Shown here piece by piece: positions 17,939 to 25,921 of a stretch of 64,000 nt of DNA. A model generated the notes under the pieces. The model saw only the letters and a program-made list of their open reading frames with translations, did not search any database and was not told the DNA's origin. Positions within the stretch are counted from its first letter, which is position 1, and every line of letters begins with the position of its first letter. This DNA is from Candidatus Kurthia intestinigallinarum (lineage in GTDB: Bacteria; Bacillota; Bacilli; Bacillales_A; Planococcaceae). The position numbers were made by a program, and so were the translations under genes. The DNA is taken from assembly GCF_003991225.1 (NCBI RefSeq), contig NZ_JTFC01000026.1, positions 124,001 to 188,000 of the forward strand. The letters run 5' to 3'.

Positions 17939-18493
17939 TTATTGAAATCGATTTTCTACTTTTAATTTTTTTGCACGTTGATTAATGTGCGCAGCAAACA
18001 CCTCATATGCAGCGGTTTGCTGGTTTCGTGCATGACGATACAGTTGCGTCGCTAAAAGAGCATCTTCTTGCTGTTTTAATAACGCGCGCGTATAGCCCCA
18101 CTCCTTATTTAAAAATGTATTACGTGCTTGTAAATATGTGATAAAATAACGCACTAGCTCCTGATTCGCTGGCTCTTCTATCGACGCATAATACATCTCC
18201 ATTTCCATAAGTTCTTTGCCTAACTGTTCATGAAATTCACGAATTGCCAAAACAAGTTCATTCGGTAGCTCATTTGTTTCCACTACCCGCGCCCTGCTTT
18301 CTTCATCTAGATAACGCGCATATAGTTCATTTTGCTTTGTAATGGAAAAATCCACATAGCTTCTCCATAACCTTCCTTCGAGTTGTTTAAACGATTCTTT
18401 TATATCATCTGATTTTTTTAGTGGCAAAGATGATTGCATGGCAAAAAAAAGAACAACTGCAACGACAATCACTCCGATTACTATACCGACCAT
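17939..18493 (-). CDS. Membrane-anchored protein, unknown
   Basis: A 184-residue protein with one N-terminal transmembrane segment (MVGIVIGVIVVAVVLFFAM) and a mainly helical, charged remainder with no motif I know. I chose the ATG at 18493, with GGAG nine bases and GAGG three bases upstream, over a GTG five codons earlier. It should face outward as a signal-anchor protein. It sits 11 bases ahead of the hemolysin-III homologue, which suggests a shared transcript and perhaps a related membrane role. Confidence 0.75.
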   Translation of the reverse strand: MVGIVIGVIVVAVVLFFAMQSSLPLKKSDDIKESFKQLEGRLWRSYVDFSITKQNELYARYLDEESRARVVETNELPNELVLAIREFHEQLGKELMEMEMYYASIEEPANQELVRYFITYLQARNTFLNKEWGYTRALLKQQEDALLATQLYRHARNQQTAAYEVFAAHINQRAKKLKVENRFQ

Positions 18494-18630
18494 ATGCCTC
18501 AACTCCACTACGATATCATACTCTTTAACACTCCTTCTTATTTTACCGTTGAATTCGCATTTCGACTACCTTTCGGTGCATTAATTTTCGCAAATATGCC
18601 ATTTATCAGTCAATTTATCGCTTTCAATAC

Positions 18631-18656
18631 TATAACAGCGAAAACTGTTATACAAT
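18631..18656 (+). promoter_or_regulatory. Palindromic operator candidate over the enoyl-CoA hydratase promoter
   Basis: Perfect 8-bp arms TATAACAG (18631-18638) and CTGTTATA (18645-18652) around six bases. The right arm runs into TACAAT (18651-18656), a good -10 box. The position is typical for a repressor site. I could not place a -35 at normal spacing. Confidence 0.45.
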
Positions 18657-18687
18657 AGTATTATTATTCGTCTAGGGGGACTTACAT

Positions 18688-19479
18688 ATGAAAGTATCAA
18701 CAACACGTTTAGAAAAAGAAGATGCCAAAATTATTTACCAAGAGACGGCTGGTTTAGCGATTATTACAATTCGTCGTCCACAAGCTAAAAATGCATTAAC
18801 AGCAAATATGTGGCAGCAGCTTCGCAGTATTGCACTGCAAACATTAGAAAATCCAAAAAATAAAGTATTAATTATTCGTGGCTATGGCGAAAGCTTTACT
18901 GCTGGTTCAGATATTAAAGAATTTAATGCGATTTCCCTTGAAAAAGCGGAAGCGGCATTTGTCGATATGGAACGTACGATTTCAACAATCGAGCGTTTAC
19001 CAATCCCAACGATTGCCGTTATTAATGGCCCTGCCATGGGTGCTGGCTTAGAACTTGCACTTGCTTGCGACTTGCGCATTGGCTCTGATAAGGCGAAGCT
19101 TGGCATTCCTGTCGGTAAATTAGGCATTACATTAAATAATCAATTCGCACAGCGTCTCGTAAGTCTTGTTGGCCCAAGTATGGCAAAGGACCTTGTGTAT
19201 ACAGGGCGTATGTTAAAAGCCGATGATGCTTACCGCGTTGGGATGCTGAACTATGTTGCGAGTGATGATCAGTTGGATCGTTATGCGATTCGCATGGGAA
19301 AATTAGTGGCATCAATGTCACCAGCCTCACTACTTGCTGTTAAAACATCGGTACAAGAATGTATCGATTCTGTACCGAATTTATGGAACGGCTCGACACC
19401 ATTTGTTGGTTCGGATTTTACCGAGGGCGTGCAAGCCTTCGTTGAAAAACGTCCTGCCCAGTTTAAACGTCGCATTTAA
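18688..19479 (+). CDS. Enoyl-CoA hydratase/isomerase-family protein
   Basis: A 263-residue crotonase-fold enzyme. The oxyanion-hole segments are AGSDIKEF (about 71-78) and INGPAMGAGLELAL (about 112-125), with CDLRIGS just after. A Glu in the second segment (MGAGLEL) is at the usual catalytic position. The product may be a hydratase, isomerase or hydrolase; the sequence does not decide. It stands alone, not in a fad operon. AGGGGG precedes the ATG, and an operator-like palindrome overlaps its likely promoter. Confidence 0.88.
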   Translation: MKVSTTRLEKEDAKIIYQETAGLAIITIRRPQAKNALTANMWQQLRSIALQTLENPKNKVLIIRGYGESFTAGSDIKEFNAISLEKAEAAFVDMERTISTIERLPIPTIAVINGPAMGAGLELALACDLRIGSDKAKLGIPVGKLGITLNNQFAQRLVSLVGPSMAKDLVYTGRMLKADDAYRVGMLNYVASDDQLDRYAIRMGKLVASMSPASLLAVKTSVQECIDSVPNLWNGSTPFVGSDFTEGVQAFVEKRPAQFKRRI

Positions 19480-19533
19480 TTACACCAAAAAGAAGAACAC
19501 TTTCAAGGAGTATAAATCTTTGGAGGTGTTTTT

Positions 19534-19875
19534 TAGTGGGCAAAAACACGCGTATTTATACGAAACAAAATTAAAAGTCCTTAATTTGGAGTCGTAAAAA
19601 ATAGCGTTGAAGGACATGATGATTAAAATTTACCAATAGATGCAGTGGTACGAAGACGGGGAAATATCATCTAAAGAGCGGTTAGATGAAGTGACAACGC
19701 ATAAGTAGTAGCAGTCAAACAAAAAGGCGTTATCATGAGCATGGCCAGTAAAGGTACGCTCGCTGATAACGCCAGTATAAAGTGTGAAACGTTCTATCGT
19801 AACTAGTTACGATAATAATACGCGCATTTTGGCAAAGTGGAACGCCAGTTGACTACAAAAAAAGATGTGAAACAA
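19534..19875 (+). pseudogene. Decayed transposase remnant, possibly IS3 family
   Basis: Fragments only. A GTG-started piece with a good ribosome site reads VGKNTRIYTKQN and then hits a stop, like the start of a transposase OrfA. Near 19812 the frame reads YDNNTRILAKW and, after a shift, GTPVDYKKR. This resembles the YYNNxRI...SPVxYR end of IS3/IS150-type OrfB. Between them is a short readable stretch (QWYEDGEISSKERLDEVTTH). Many stops and shifts; it cannot be functional. Family call is by eye. Confidence 0.4.
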
Positions 19876-19876
19876 G

Positions 19877-19984
19877 AATTTGACGGCGACTCCTAGGGGA
19901 GCCCTTAGCATGAGCGGAAGACCCCGCAGTGAGCTTGCGAGCGAGGCGGCTTCCGCCATGCCCCAGGAAAGCGTCCGTCAAATT
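19877..19984. repeat. GC-rich palindromic element, possible structured RNA
   Basis: Outer arms AATTTGACGG (19877-19886) and CCGTCAAATT (19975-19984) are perfectly complementary. Inside is a second pair, gcggaag with cttccgc, around a GC-rich core containing accccgcag. Base composition is far above the surroundings. It resembles an interspersed element common in Bacillales spacers, often mis-annotated as coding and perhaps the Bacillaceae-1 RNA type; that identity is from memory and needs a covariance search. Confidence 0.6.
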
Positions 19985-20126
19985 CTATTGAAGAATATTG
20001 GCCTTTTCTTTGTCTCACTTTTGAGGCTCAGTTCCGGGCGCAATGCCTTCTTTTCTTATGCTATTCTTTTCAGCTAGATCAATTTTATTGTCTTAGCCGT
20101 TTATTTGTATCACACACTTGCGTAAT

Positions 20127-20363
20127 TTAATCGTTATTGTTATCTAGACGCGCTTTTTTCGCATCAATTACTTGTTGTGGTGTTACATCGTCCCCGTTTG
20201 GGTCAATAACTTTTACATTCGTAATAATGCCATGCGCTTGTGCACGAAATTGTTCTAAATATTGTTTACGAAGGATGATTTGTTCAGCGCTTTCTGCGGC
20301 TGTTAACATGCCTTCTTTTTGTTTTTTTGCTAATTCATTAATACGTGGTAAGATTTGAATCAT
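20127..20363 (-). CDS. DUF896 (UPF0291, YnzC-like) protein
   Basis: A 78-residue protein of the DUF896 family. It shows the typical start MIQILPRINELAKKQKEG, the helix with LTAAESAEQ, and the LRKQYLEQFR segment. I chose the ATG at 20363, preceded by GAGGTGG. YnzC in B. subtilis lies in the LexA-controlled yneA-yneB-ynzC operon, but here it is alone and I see no LexA box. The function of the family is unknown. Confidence 0.9.
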   Translation of the reverse strand: MIQILPRINELAKKQKEGMLTAAESAEQIILRKQYLEQFRAQAHGIITNVKVIDPNGDDVTPQQVIDAKKARLDNNND

Positions 20364-20488
20364 GTTGCCACCTCTTCCAATTAAACTAACATCTAACATA
20401 CTTGAATTTTATCTGTAACTCAAGATACTTGATGTTGATATAAATATACCTCATAGGGGTTTAAAAGACAAGTATTTTGTTTCAACAA

Positions 20489-20627
20489 AAAAGAGGCTGG
20501 GACAAAACACGTCATGTTTCTTTTTTAGCGTTCGCAACGAAAAACCGAAACCGCACTACAGCGCGATTCCGGTTTTTCTTATGCTCATATGAACGGTTGT
20601 TTTTATACATATGTCAAAGCCTCTTTC
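20489..20627 (+). repeat. Dispersed palindromic repeat, copy B
   Basis: Full-length copy. The left end AAAGAGGCTGGGACA and right end TGTCAAAGCCTCTTT are close inverted repeats. The central hairpin arms are partly diverged (aaaaccgaaacc with gattccggtttt). It ends about six bases beyond the stop codon of the GNAT gene and lies upstream of the DUF896 gene. Confidence 0.88.
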
Positions 20628-20632
20628 ACTTA

Positions 20633-21115
20633 TTATGACAATGGCTTCACTAAATTAAACCACTGCTCACCACCATGTGTTGACGATGAAGCACCTTCAT
20701 TCACGTAGCCTTGTTTTTCATAATAACCAATTAAACGTGCTAAACATGTAAGCGATACACTTTCACGCGCTGCCTCACGCGCAACCGCTTCGATATGCGT
20801 CAGTAGCTGGGATCCATAACCTCTACTACGATACGCAGGGTCCACCGCAATACTTAACACACTTTGGTGCCCACCGATTAGCTGATTGGCTTGTAATGTT
20901 TCAAATTGATCATCTGTTATGTAGCGCTTTGTCATGACATTGCCAACGACAAAGGCACGCACATCCCCCTGCTCCTCTACCACAAAAAAGGTATCGCTGA
21001 TTTTTTTAATACGCTCCTTCATCGCTGCTTCTGTTGCAGCTTCCGCTTCAGAAAATCCCGCACGTTCGATGTCCATAATACGCGCTAAATCATCTATGTT
21101 TGCTTTTCGAATCAT
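20633..21115 (-). CDS. GNAT-family N-acetyltransferase
   Basis: A 160-residue GNAT. The acetyl-CoA-binding motif A is visible as VLSIAVDPAYRSRGYGSQLL (about 85-104, with RSRGYG), followed by the LTCLARLIGYYEKQGY motif B. The pattern resembles aralkylamine-type acetyltransferases. The acceptor is unknown. Its start lies 26 bases inside the end of the P-loop gene, so the two are translationally coupled. A dispersed repeat follows the stop codon. Confidence 0.88.
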   Translation of the reverse strand: MIRKANIDDLARIMDIERAGFSEAEAATEAAMKERIKKISDTFFVVEEQGDVRAFVVGNVMTKRYITDDQFETLQANQLIGGHQSVLSIAVDPAYRSRGYGSQLLTHIEAVAREAARESVSLTCLARLIGYYEKQGYVNEGASSSTHGGEQWFNLVKPLS

Positions 21116-21941
21116 TTGACGCTCCCCTTTCCTCTACAAATTCAATGTCGACCACTTTCATCGCTAATGTTCCAAACTGTAAATCATATAGCTGACTAAA
21201 GCATTCAATTAATGTTTTTTGTGCTTCTTCAATCGCATTCGGTGTCGTCATTAGTTCCATTTGTGACGACATTTTCAAGACAACTTGTACTTCAAGCGCT
21301 GGTAGTGGTAATAATTTAAATTGCATCTTTTTCACCGTTAAGCGTTTCTTTTGCTCAATAGCCTCCTTAAAGGCTTCCATCATATCCTTTGTTGAGATTT
21401 GTGTGAAGTCGTCGTGGAAATCTGGATGCACAATCGTTGTTTCCCCAATTTTTTCACGTTTCGGTGAAAAGATTTCTGCACCTCGACGCATTAAACGTTT
21501 AAAAAAGTTTTGTTCAATTTGTTGCATTGGTAACGGCATCGTATGCTGGCCTTCATTTTTACGCATAAAACGCGCCAGCTTGATTTCCGCTTCCGAATTA
21601 ATATCTTCTATATAAATTCGTTGCTGAATCGTTAGGTGTAAGCGCTCAGCAATTTTTGATGTCATATTATCCGATGTGCCAATAATCATTAAAGATTCGA
21701 TATGTTCCTCATCAATAGCCTCGCATAATTCATCGCGGTGGGCATCATCTGAAATAATCGCACGGCGTACAGCCTTTAGGGCACTTTTTTCAAATTTAGC
21801 CGACGTACCCGCACGTTTTTTGCCATTCATAATGAGCAGACCATCATCAATAATAGCATCAATACGATGACTATAAGCATACGCTAATGCGGCCGTACTT
21901 TTCCCCGTACCACTCGCACCGCTTAGTGAAATAATGTTCAT
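21090..21941 (-). CDS. P-loop ATP-binding protein, unknown
   Basis: A 283-residue protein with an N-terminal Walker A GASGTGKST (residues 8-16). The segment DAIIDDGLLIMNGKKRAG may play the Walker B/substrate role. The second half (about 200-275) is a different, soluble region without a motif I know. It looks like a small kinase-like P-loop NTPase; I do not recognise a characterised family. Its ATG overlaps the HAD gene stop by four bases, and its end overlaps the GNAT start by 26 bases. Confidence 0.75.
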   Translation of the reverse strand: MNIISLSGASGTGKSTAALAYAYSHRIDAIIDDGLLIMNGKKRAGTSAKFEKSALKAVRRAIISDDAHRDELCEAIDEEHIESLMIIGTSDNMTSKIAERLHLTIQQRIYIEDINSEAEIKLARFMRKNEGQHTMPLPMQQIEQNFFKRLMRRGAEIFSPKREKIGETTIVHPDFHDDFTQISTKDMMEAFKEAIEQKKRLTVKKMQFKLLPLPALEVQVVLKMSSQMELMTTPNAIEEAQKTLIECFSQLYDLQFGTLAMKVVDIEFVEERGASNDSKSKHR

Positions 21942-22768
21942 GCCTGTCCTCCTAAAACGTAACGCTCAAGTGCATAAGCCACACCATTATCAGCATTTGA
22001 TTTTGTAATAAAGACCGCTAATTCCTTCACCTCAGACACCGCATTTCCCATTGCGACCGGCACGCCAGCATACGTTAGCATCGACACATCATTCAATTGA
22101 TCCCCAACGGCCATGACAGCCTGCGCCGGAATATGTAATGATTGTGCTAAATGTTTTAAGGCATTGCCTTTATTCGCCGTTTTCGAATTCACTTCCATGT
22201 TTTGCAAAAACGAGCTTGTGACATTATAGCCTGCTGCAATACATGCATCCCAAGCTGCTTGACGCTCTGTACTTGATTTGAAAAATAAATTAAATTTATC
22301 AATCGGTTGCTGTAGCTTTTCCATAAAGGCATAAATATCCTCAACCGCTGTACGTGTTTCTAAAATAAATTCCGGAAACTCCGTCGCGCCATACGCCACA
22401 ATATGATCGAGTACATGCTGATTCACAAACACTTTGCCATCATAATATACCTCAATCCGCATATCATATGGACGTAAAATCTCCATAATATGCATGGCAT
22501 CGTCATAGCTTACTGTATCCTCGTATAGCTTAGTACCATCGCGAAGACACCATGCCGCAGAACCATTTCCGGTAATGACATACGGTACATCGCCTAGCTC
22601 CTCTAATTCCCATTTTAATTCTGCAAGTGTACGCCCTGTACAAATCGTAACCGCCGTTCCTTTTGCGATACAGGCTGAAATTTTTTCTTTTGTTTGTTGT
22701 GCAATTGTTAAATCAGGTAACAACGTTGTGCCATCCATATCAAGTGCGACTAATTGAACATCTTCCAT
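21938..22768 (-). CDS. HAD-superfamily (Cof-type) phosphatase
   Basis: A 276-residue Cof/YidA-type HAD phosphatase. The nucleophile motif DMDGTT gives Asp10 and Asp12. The late motif GDQLNDVSML binds magnesium. A cap domain lies between. Such proteins remove phosphate from sugar phosphates, flavin nucleotides or similar. I chose the ATG at 22768, with GAGGG six bases upstream. First gene of the coupled HAD/P-loop/GNAT cluster; the substrate may relate to the P-loop protein, which is inference. Confidence 0.9.
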   Translation of the reverse strand: MEDVQLVALDMDGTTLLPDLTIAQQTKEKISACIAKGTAVTICTGRTLAELKWELEELGDVPYVITGNGSAAWCLRDGTKLYEDTVSYDDAMHIMEILRPYDMRIEVYYDGKVFVNQHVLDHIVAYGATEFPEFILETRTAVEDIYAFMEKLQQPIDKFNLFFKSSTERQAAWDACIAAGYNVTSSFLQNMEVNSKTANKGNALKHLAQSLHIPAQAVMAVGDQLNDVSMLTYAGVPVAMGNAVSEVKELAVFITKSNADNGVAYALERYVLGGQA

Positions 22769-22815
22769 GTAAATCCCTCTTTTCCTGTCTTTCATTCTAT
22801 CAAAAAAATAACATC

Positions 22816-22852
22816 AAAAAACGACAATCACGTCTTTCTCTGATTGCCGTTT
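22816..22852 (-). terminator. Terminator of the DUF218 gene
   Basis: Stem of aaacg and caatca (with one mismatch between) against tgattg and cgttt, followed by T on the minus strand, just after the stop codon at 22860. Confidence 0.7.
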
Positions 22853-22859
22853 CTATTTA

Positions 22860-23870
22860 CTAGGAATAGGCTCGATAAAGTACGGCCATACACAATGTCC
22901 AAAGTATAAAGAATACGATATGAATTTTCTTTGTCATGACAACTAAGCCGATGTATTCACGCGTAAAGGCATTCGCTAAATAGTAGGTAGCTGTTTTAGA
23001 ACCAACACCTTGCCCGGCTAATTTGAGCTTACGTGCGTATAAACTTGCGCGAAAAACATGGAAATTATTCGTCACGAAAACAATACGATATGTGTCCTTT
23101 AAATCATCCATCATACGTTTTGAAAACAAGAAATTTTCATACGTTGTCGTGGATTTATTTTCAATAAGAACTTTCCCTTCGTCTAAATCCTCGTGATGCG
23201 CCAAAGCATAATCACGCATCGCTTCTGCTTCGGATACAAGCTCATCTGCCCCTTGTCCCCCCGACATAATAATCGTTGCCGAAGGATTTTTACGCCATTC
23301 TTCTACTGCTTGGTTAATACGACTTGCTAGTAGCGGCGGCACTTTTTTACCAATCAATCCTGAGCCCAATACAATAATAAAATCCGGCTTATATAAAATC
23401 GGACGATAATGATACAAAATGGCATACAACGTCGTACTCGTAAATAAATACAGCCCATATCCGACTAAGCCAGCGACATATAAAAAGACGATTTCATCGG
23501 TAGGCGTTAAATCACGAATAATAGAATTGTATAAAAACCAAATGACCATCCCGACAATAATAACGCCGATCGAGCTAAACAATAAATTGCGTGGGCGACG
23601 CCCTTCTTTTTCTAATAAAATTTTGCCATTGAAAAATGTTAAAAAGCTAATGACCAATAAAGATAGTGGAATAATTGCAAAGAGCAATACATAATAAAAT
23701 TGCACGACAATCGGGGATTCACTTAAAATATCTGGCAGTACCCACACAAGGCCAATCAGTGAGCACCATCCAAAGACAATGCCAAACACATACACATTCA
23801 CAAAACGGCGTGGTTCAAGCCAATAAACGATGATAAAAATTGCTAGTAAAATAGCTGTTGCCCACCACAT
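22860..23870 (-). CDS. DUF218/YdcF-family membrane protein
   Basis: A 336-residue protein. The N-terminal half has about five transmembrane segments. The C-terminal half is the DUF218 (YdcF/SanA-like) domain, recognisable by IIVLGSGLIGKKVPPLLASR, MSGGQGADELVSEAEAM and ENKSTTTYENFLFS, ending in a last hydrophobic segment. The domain has been linked to cell-envelope integrity in SanA; the reaction is unknown. It is preceded by two small genes on the same strand with short gaps. Confidence 0.85.
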   Translation of the reverse strand: MWWATAILLAIFIIVYWLEPRRFVNVYVFGIVFGWCSLIGLVWVLPDILSESPIVVQFYYVLLFAIIPLSLLVISFLTFFNGKILLEKEGRRPRNLLFSSIGVIIVGMVIWFLYNSIIRDLTPTDEIVFLYVAGLVGYGLYLFTSTTLYAILYHYRPILYKPDFIIVLGSGLIGKKVPPLLASRINQAVEEWRKNPSATIIMSGGQGADELVSEAEAMRDYALAHHEDLDEGKVLIENKSTTTYENFLFSKRMMDDLKDTYRIVFVTNNFHVFRASLYARKLKLAGQGVGSKTATYYLANAFTREYIGLVVMTKKIHIVFFILWTLCMAVLYRAYS

Positions 23871-23883
23871 TAATCATCCCCCC

Positions 23884-24114
23884 TTAATCAAATGCATGTT
23901 GTTGAATTTTTGCCGTCAATGTTTCAACGACAAACGCGCGGCATGACGGGGATAATTCACTGCGTCGCTCATGAATAATATCGCCGTATGGTATGTCGCC
24001 AACAACGCGTACCATGCCGTTAAAGCGTGCATTGCGCTCGCCATCAAAACCTGTAAATTCAATAAATAATGTCGTGCCATTCCATGCAAAATCAATAATC
24101 GTTACATCATGCAT
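23884..24114 (-). CDS. Small protein, unknown function
   Basis: A 76-residue soluble protein I do not recognise. It contains several beta-strand-like segments (VTIIDFAWNGTTLFIEF) and no signal or membrane segment. I chose the ATG at 24114, with AGGAGGG six bases upstream; an extended frame begins eight codons earlier on that site. It lies between a membrane protein gene and the DUF218 gene, probably in one transcript. Confidence 0.7.
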   Translation of the reverse strand: MHDVTIIDFAWNGTTLFIEFTGFDGERNARFNGMVRVVGDIPYGDIIHERRSELSPSCRAFVVETLTAKIQQHAFD

Positions 24115-24154
24115 GTGGTTCCCTCCTAAAAAAGACAAAGTCCCAAGACTCTGC

Positions 24155-24559
24155 CTACTTTACTTGATGCTGTTTCTTTAGTTCTTCTTCAATTTCTTTC
24201 TCACGCGCTACTTGTTGCTTCGCACGCTTGTACTGCATCGATAATTGAAACAAGCTAAGCACGATAATCATAAAGAAAATCGGCTGACGCACATCTAGAC
24301 CAATTGCTGAATGCCCACCTAGCAGCGGCATAATAACGATGGCTGCTAAAATAAGGACAATCACGCGCAGCTGCATCCAAAAGTTTTGCATAAGCGATAC
24401 TTTCTTTGTTGGGTAAAATAATACGAGCAATAACACGATAACGACGATATAAAATGGTTTCGTCGGTAAGCTTTCCCAAATCGCCCACTCACTAAAGCTA
24501 TCGCGTAATAAAATTGCCAGCACCAATATGTAAATAATAAATTCTTTTATGTACGACAT
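24155..24559 (-). CDS. Small multi-pass membrane protein, unknown
   Basis: A 134-residue protein with about four hydrophobic segments and a charged, helical C-terminal tail (about 110-134, rich in Lys, Glu and Gln). No family recognised. It starts the short run 24155-24114-23870 on the minus strand. Expected in the cytoplasmic membrane with the tail in the cytosol. Confidence 0.72.
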   Translation of the reverse strand: MSYIKEFIIYILVLAILLRDSFSEWAIWESLPTKPFYIVVIVLLLVLFYPTKKVSLMQNFWMQLRVIVLILAAIVIMPLLGGHSAIGLDVRQPIFFMIIVLSLFQLSMQYKRAKQQVAREKEIEEELKKQHQVK

Positions 24560-24625
24560 AGTACACCTCCACTATAGAGCATATCAAAGACCGCTTTTGA
24601 ATGCTACTTCTGACATTGTTCATTT

Positions 24626-24658
24626 AAAAAAGAGGATAGAAGCACAGGCTCTATCCTC
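24626..24658 (-). terminator. Terminator of the LCP gene
   Basis: An 8-bp stem (gaggatag at 24632-24639 with ctatcctc at 24651-24658) followed by six T on the minus strand. Confidence 0.85.
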
Positions 24659-24668
24659 GGAACGACCG

Positions 24669-25724
24669 TTATTTATTACTACTAGCGCTATCTTTTTTCG
24701 TTACATGATCAACTAAATAGCTATTCTCTAATGTAATTTCTTTATCTTCTGGTAATGCTAATTGCTTTTGTAATGTTTGACGAACACTTAAAACATTATC
24801 TTGGCGTAATTTATAATAATACACCCCTGTAGACATGTCATCATCACCTTCTAGAGATAAACTTTTAATGGACGGCGAGCCAGATTGCATATACACAAAT
24901 AGAGACTTCATCGTATCAAAGGACATGTTTGTCGTCATATTATCGCCTAGCGCTGTAATTAAACTACTATATTTCGTTAATGATGATGTTGACATCGCTT
25001 TATCGGTAATCGCCTCTAAAATCATTTGCTGCCGCTTACCACGTTCAATATCACTATCTTGGTGACGCGTACGCGCAAGTGCTAAGGCTTCACGACCATC
25101 AACGACTTGTGTACCTTTTTTCAAGTTCACCGTACGTTTGTCATTTTCGTCTAGCTCATGTAAATCATACGGTACATCCACTTCAATACCATCTAGTGCA
25201 TTAACGACATCAATAAAGGCATTAAAGTTTACTTCCACATAATAATCAACTGGCACATTTAATAGATTTTGCACGGTTTCAATCGTGCTATCAATGCCAC
25301 CAAATGCATGGGCATGATTGATTTTTGTCGCATAATTAACGCTTGGGATAAAGGTATACGAATCACGTGGAATACTCACTAAATCAATTGTTTTATCCGC
25401 ATTATTTAATGTTGCAAGCATTAAAGCATCTGAACGCGCATGATTCGAGCCTTGTGCACGCTCTGTGCTATCATCAATCCCAACAATTAAAATCGACAAA
25501 TTATCCTCTAGCGGCTCTACTTCCTCTTCACGCAACGAAGATTTCACATCGCGGCCCGCATCGTATGACTCAGCGACAGCCTTTTCACCCTTTTCATATA
25601 AATAATAGGCATAGCCTCCTACTGTAAAGGCAGCGAAAATAAATATACCTACAAGTGTAAAAATAAGCCATCGTAGCACGCGGCGTTTTTTCTTCGGTTG
25701 TTTCTCAGGTTGTTTTTCTTCCAT
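24669..25724 (-). CDS. LytR-CpsA-Psr (LCP) cell-wall ligase
   Basis: A 351-residue LCP-family protein. A short basic cytoplasmic start (KKKRRVLRW) is followed by one transmembrane helix (about 19-41). The extracytoplasmic LCP domain begins with ILIVGIDD. Conserved phosphate-binding residues are visible in ARSDALMLATLN, SIPRDSY and LARTRHQDSDIERGKRQQ. LCP enzymes attach teichoic acids or other undecaprenyl-linked polymers to peptidoglycan. It lies next to ltaS but has its own terminator. Confidence 0.93.
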   Translation of the reverse strand: MEEKQPEKQPKKKRRVLRWLIFTLVGIFIFAAFTVGGYAYYLYEKGEKAVAESYDAGRDVKSSLREEEVEPLEDNLSILIVGIDDSTERAQGSNHARSDALMLATLNNADKTIDLVSIPRDSYTFIPSVNYATKINHAHAFGGIDSTIETVQNLLNVPVDYYVEVNFNAFIDVVNALDGIEVDVPYDLHELDENDKRTVNLKKGTQVVDGREALALARTRHQDSDIERGKRQQMILEAITDKAMSTSSLTKYSSLITALGDNMTTNMSFDTMKSLFVYMQSGSPSIKSLSLEGDDDMSTGVYYYKLRQDNVLSVRQTLQKQLALPEDKEITLENSYLVDHVTKKDSASSNK

Positions 25725-25886
25725 GCAGTCTTCTCCTTCTGGATGTAGTTAGTCCGTCCACCTATTCTAGCGTTATGACGCCGGCTATTCGATAAAAGTT
25801 TCCATTCGTCTACATATTGTATCTCTTATTTTATCGGAATTGGTATTTACTGTACAATAAATCTATGTGAATAGATGTGAAAACAC

Positions 25887-25914
25887 AAAAAAACCGCGAA
25901 AATACGCGGTTTTT
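25887..25914 (-). terminator. Terminator of ltaS
   Basis: Stem aaaaaccgcg with cgcggttttt (25889-25914) and T-run on the minus strand, directly after the stop codon. Confidence 0.88.
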
Positions 25915-25921
25915 GAGTTCA

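Larger units (their letters stand above)
19480..20126. other. Gene-poor spacer with transposase remnant and palindromic element
   Basis: About 650 bases without an intact gene. It holds frameshifted transposase-like fragments (19534-19875) and then a GC-rich palindromic element (19877-19984). The last 140 bases (to 20126) show nothing I can name. This is the one clear scar of mobile-element activity in the window. Confidence 0.6.

Noticed and set aside
19880-20077. 65-codon open frame across the GC-rich palindromic element
   Set aside because: The sequence is explained by the palindromic element; such frames in this element type are a common mis-annotation and there is no ribosome site.
20364-20488. 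LexA (SOS) box upstream of the DUF896 gene
   Set aside because: No CGAAC-N4-GTTCG-like site is visible, although the B. subtilis homologue lies in an SOS operon.
24121-24155. Terminator between the two small genes at 24155 and 24114
   Set aside because: The possible stem is only about six pairs with G-T pairs and overlaps the ribosome site of the next gene.
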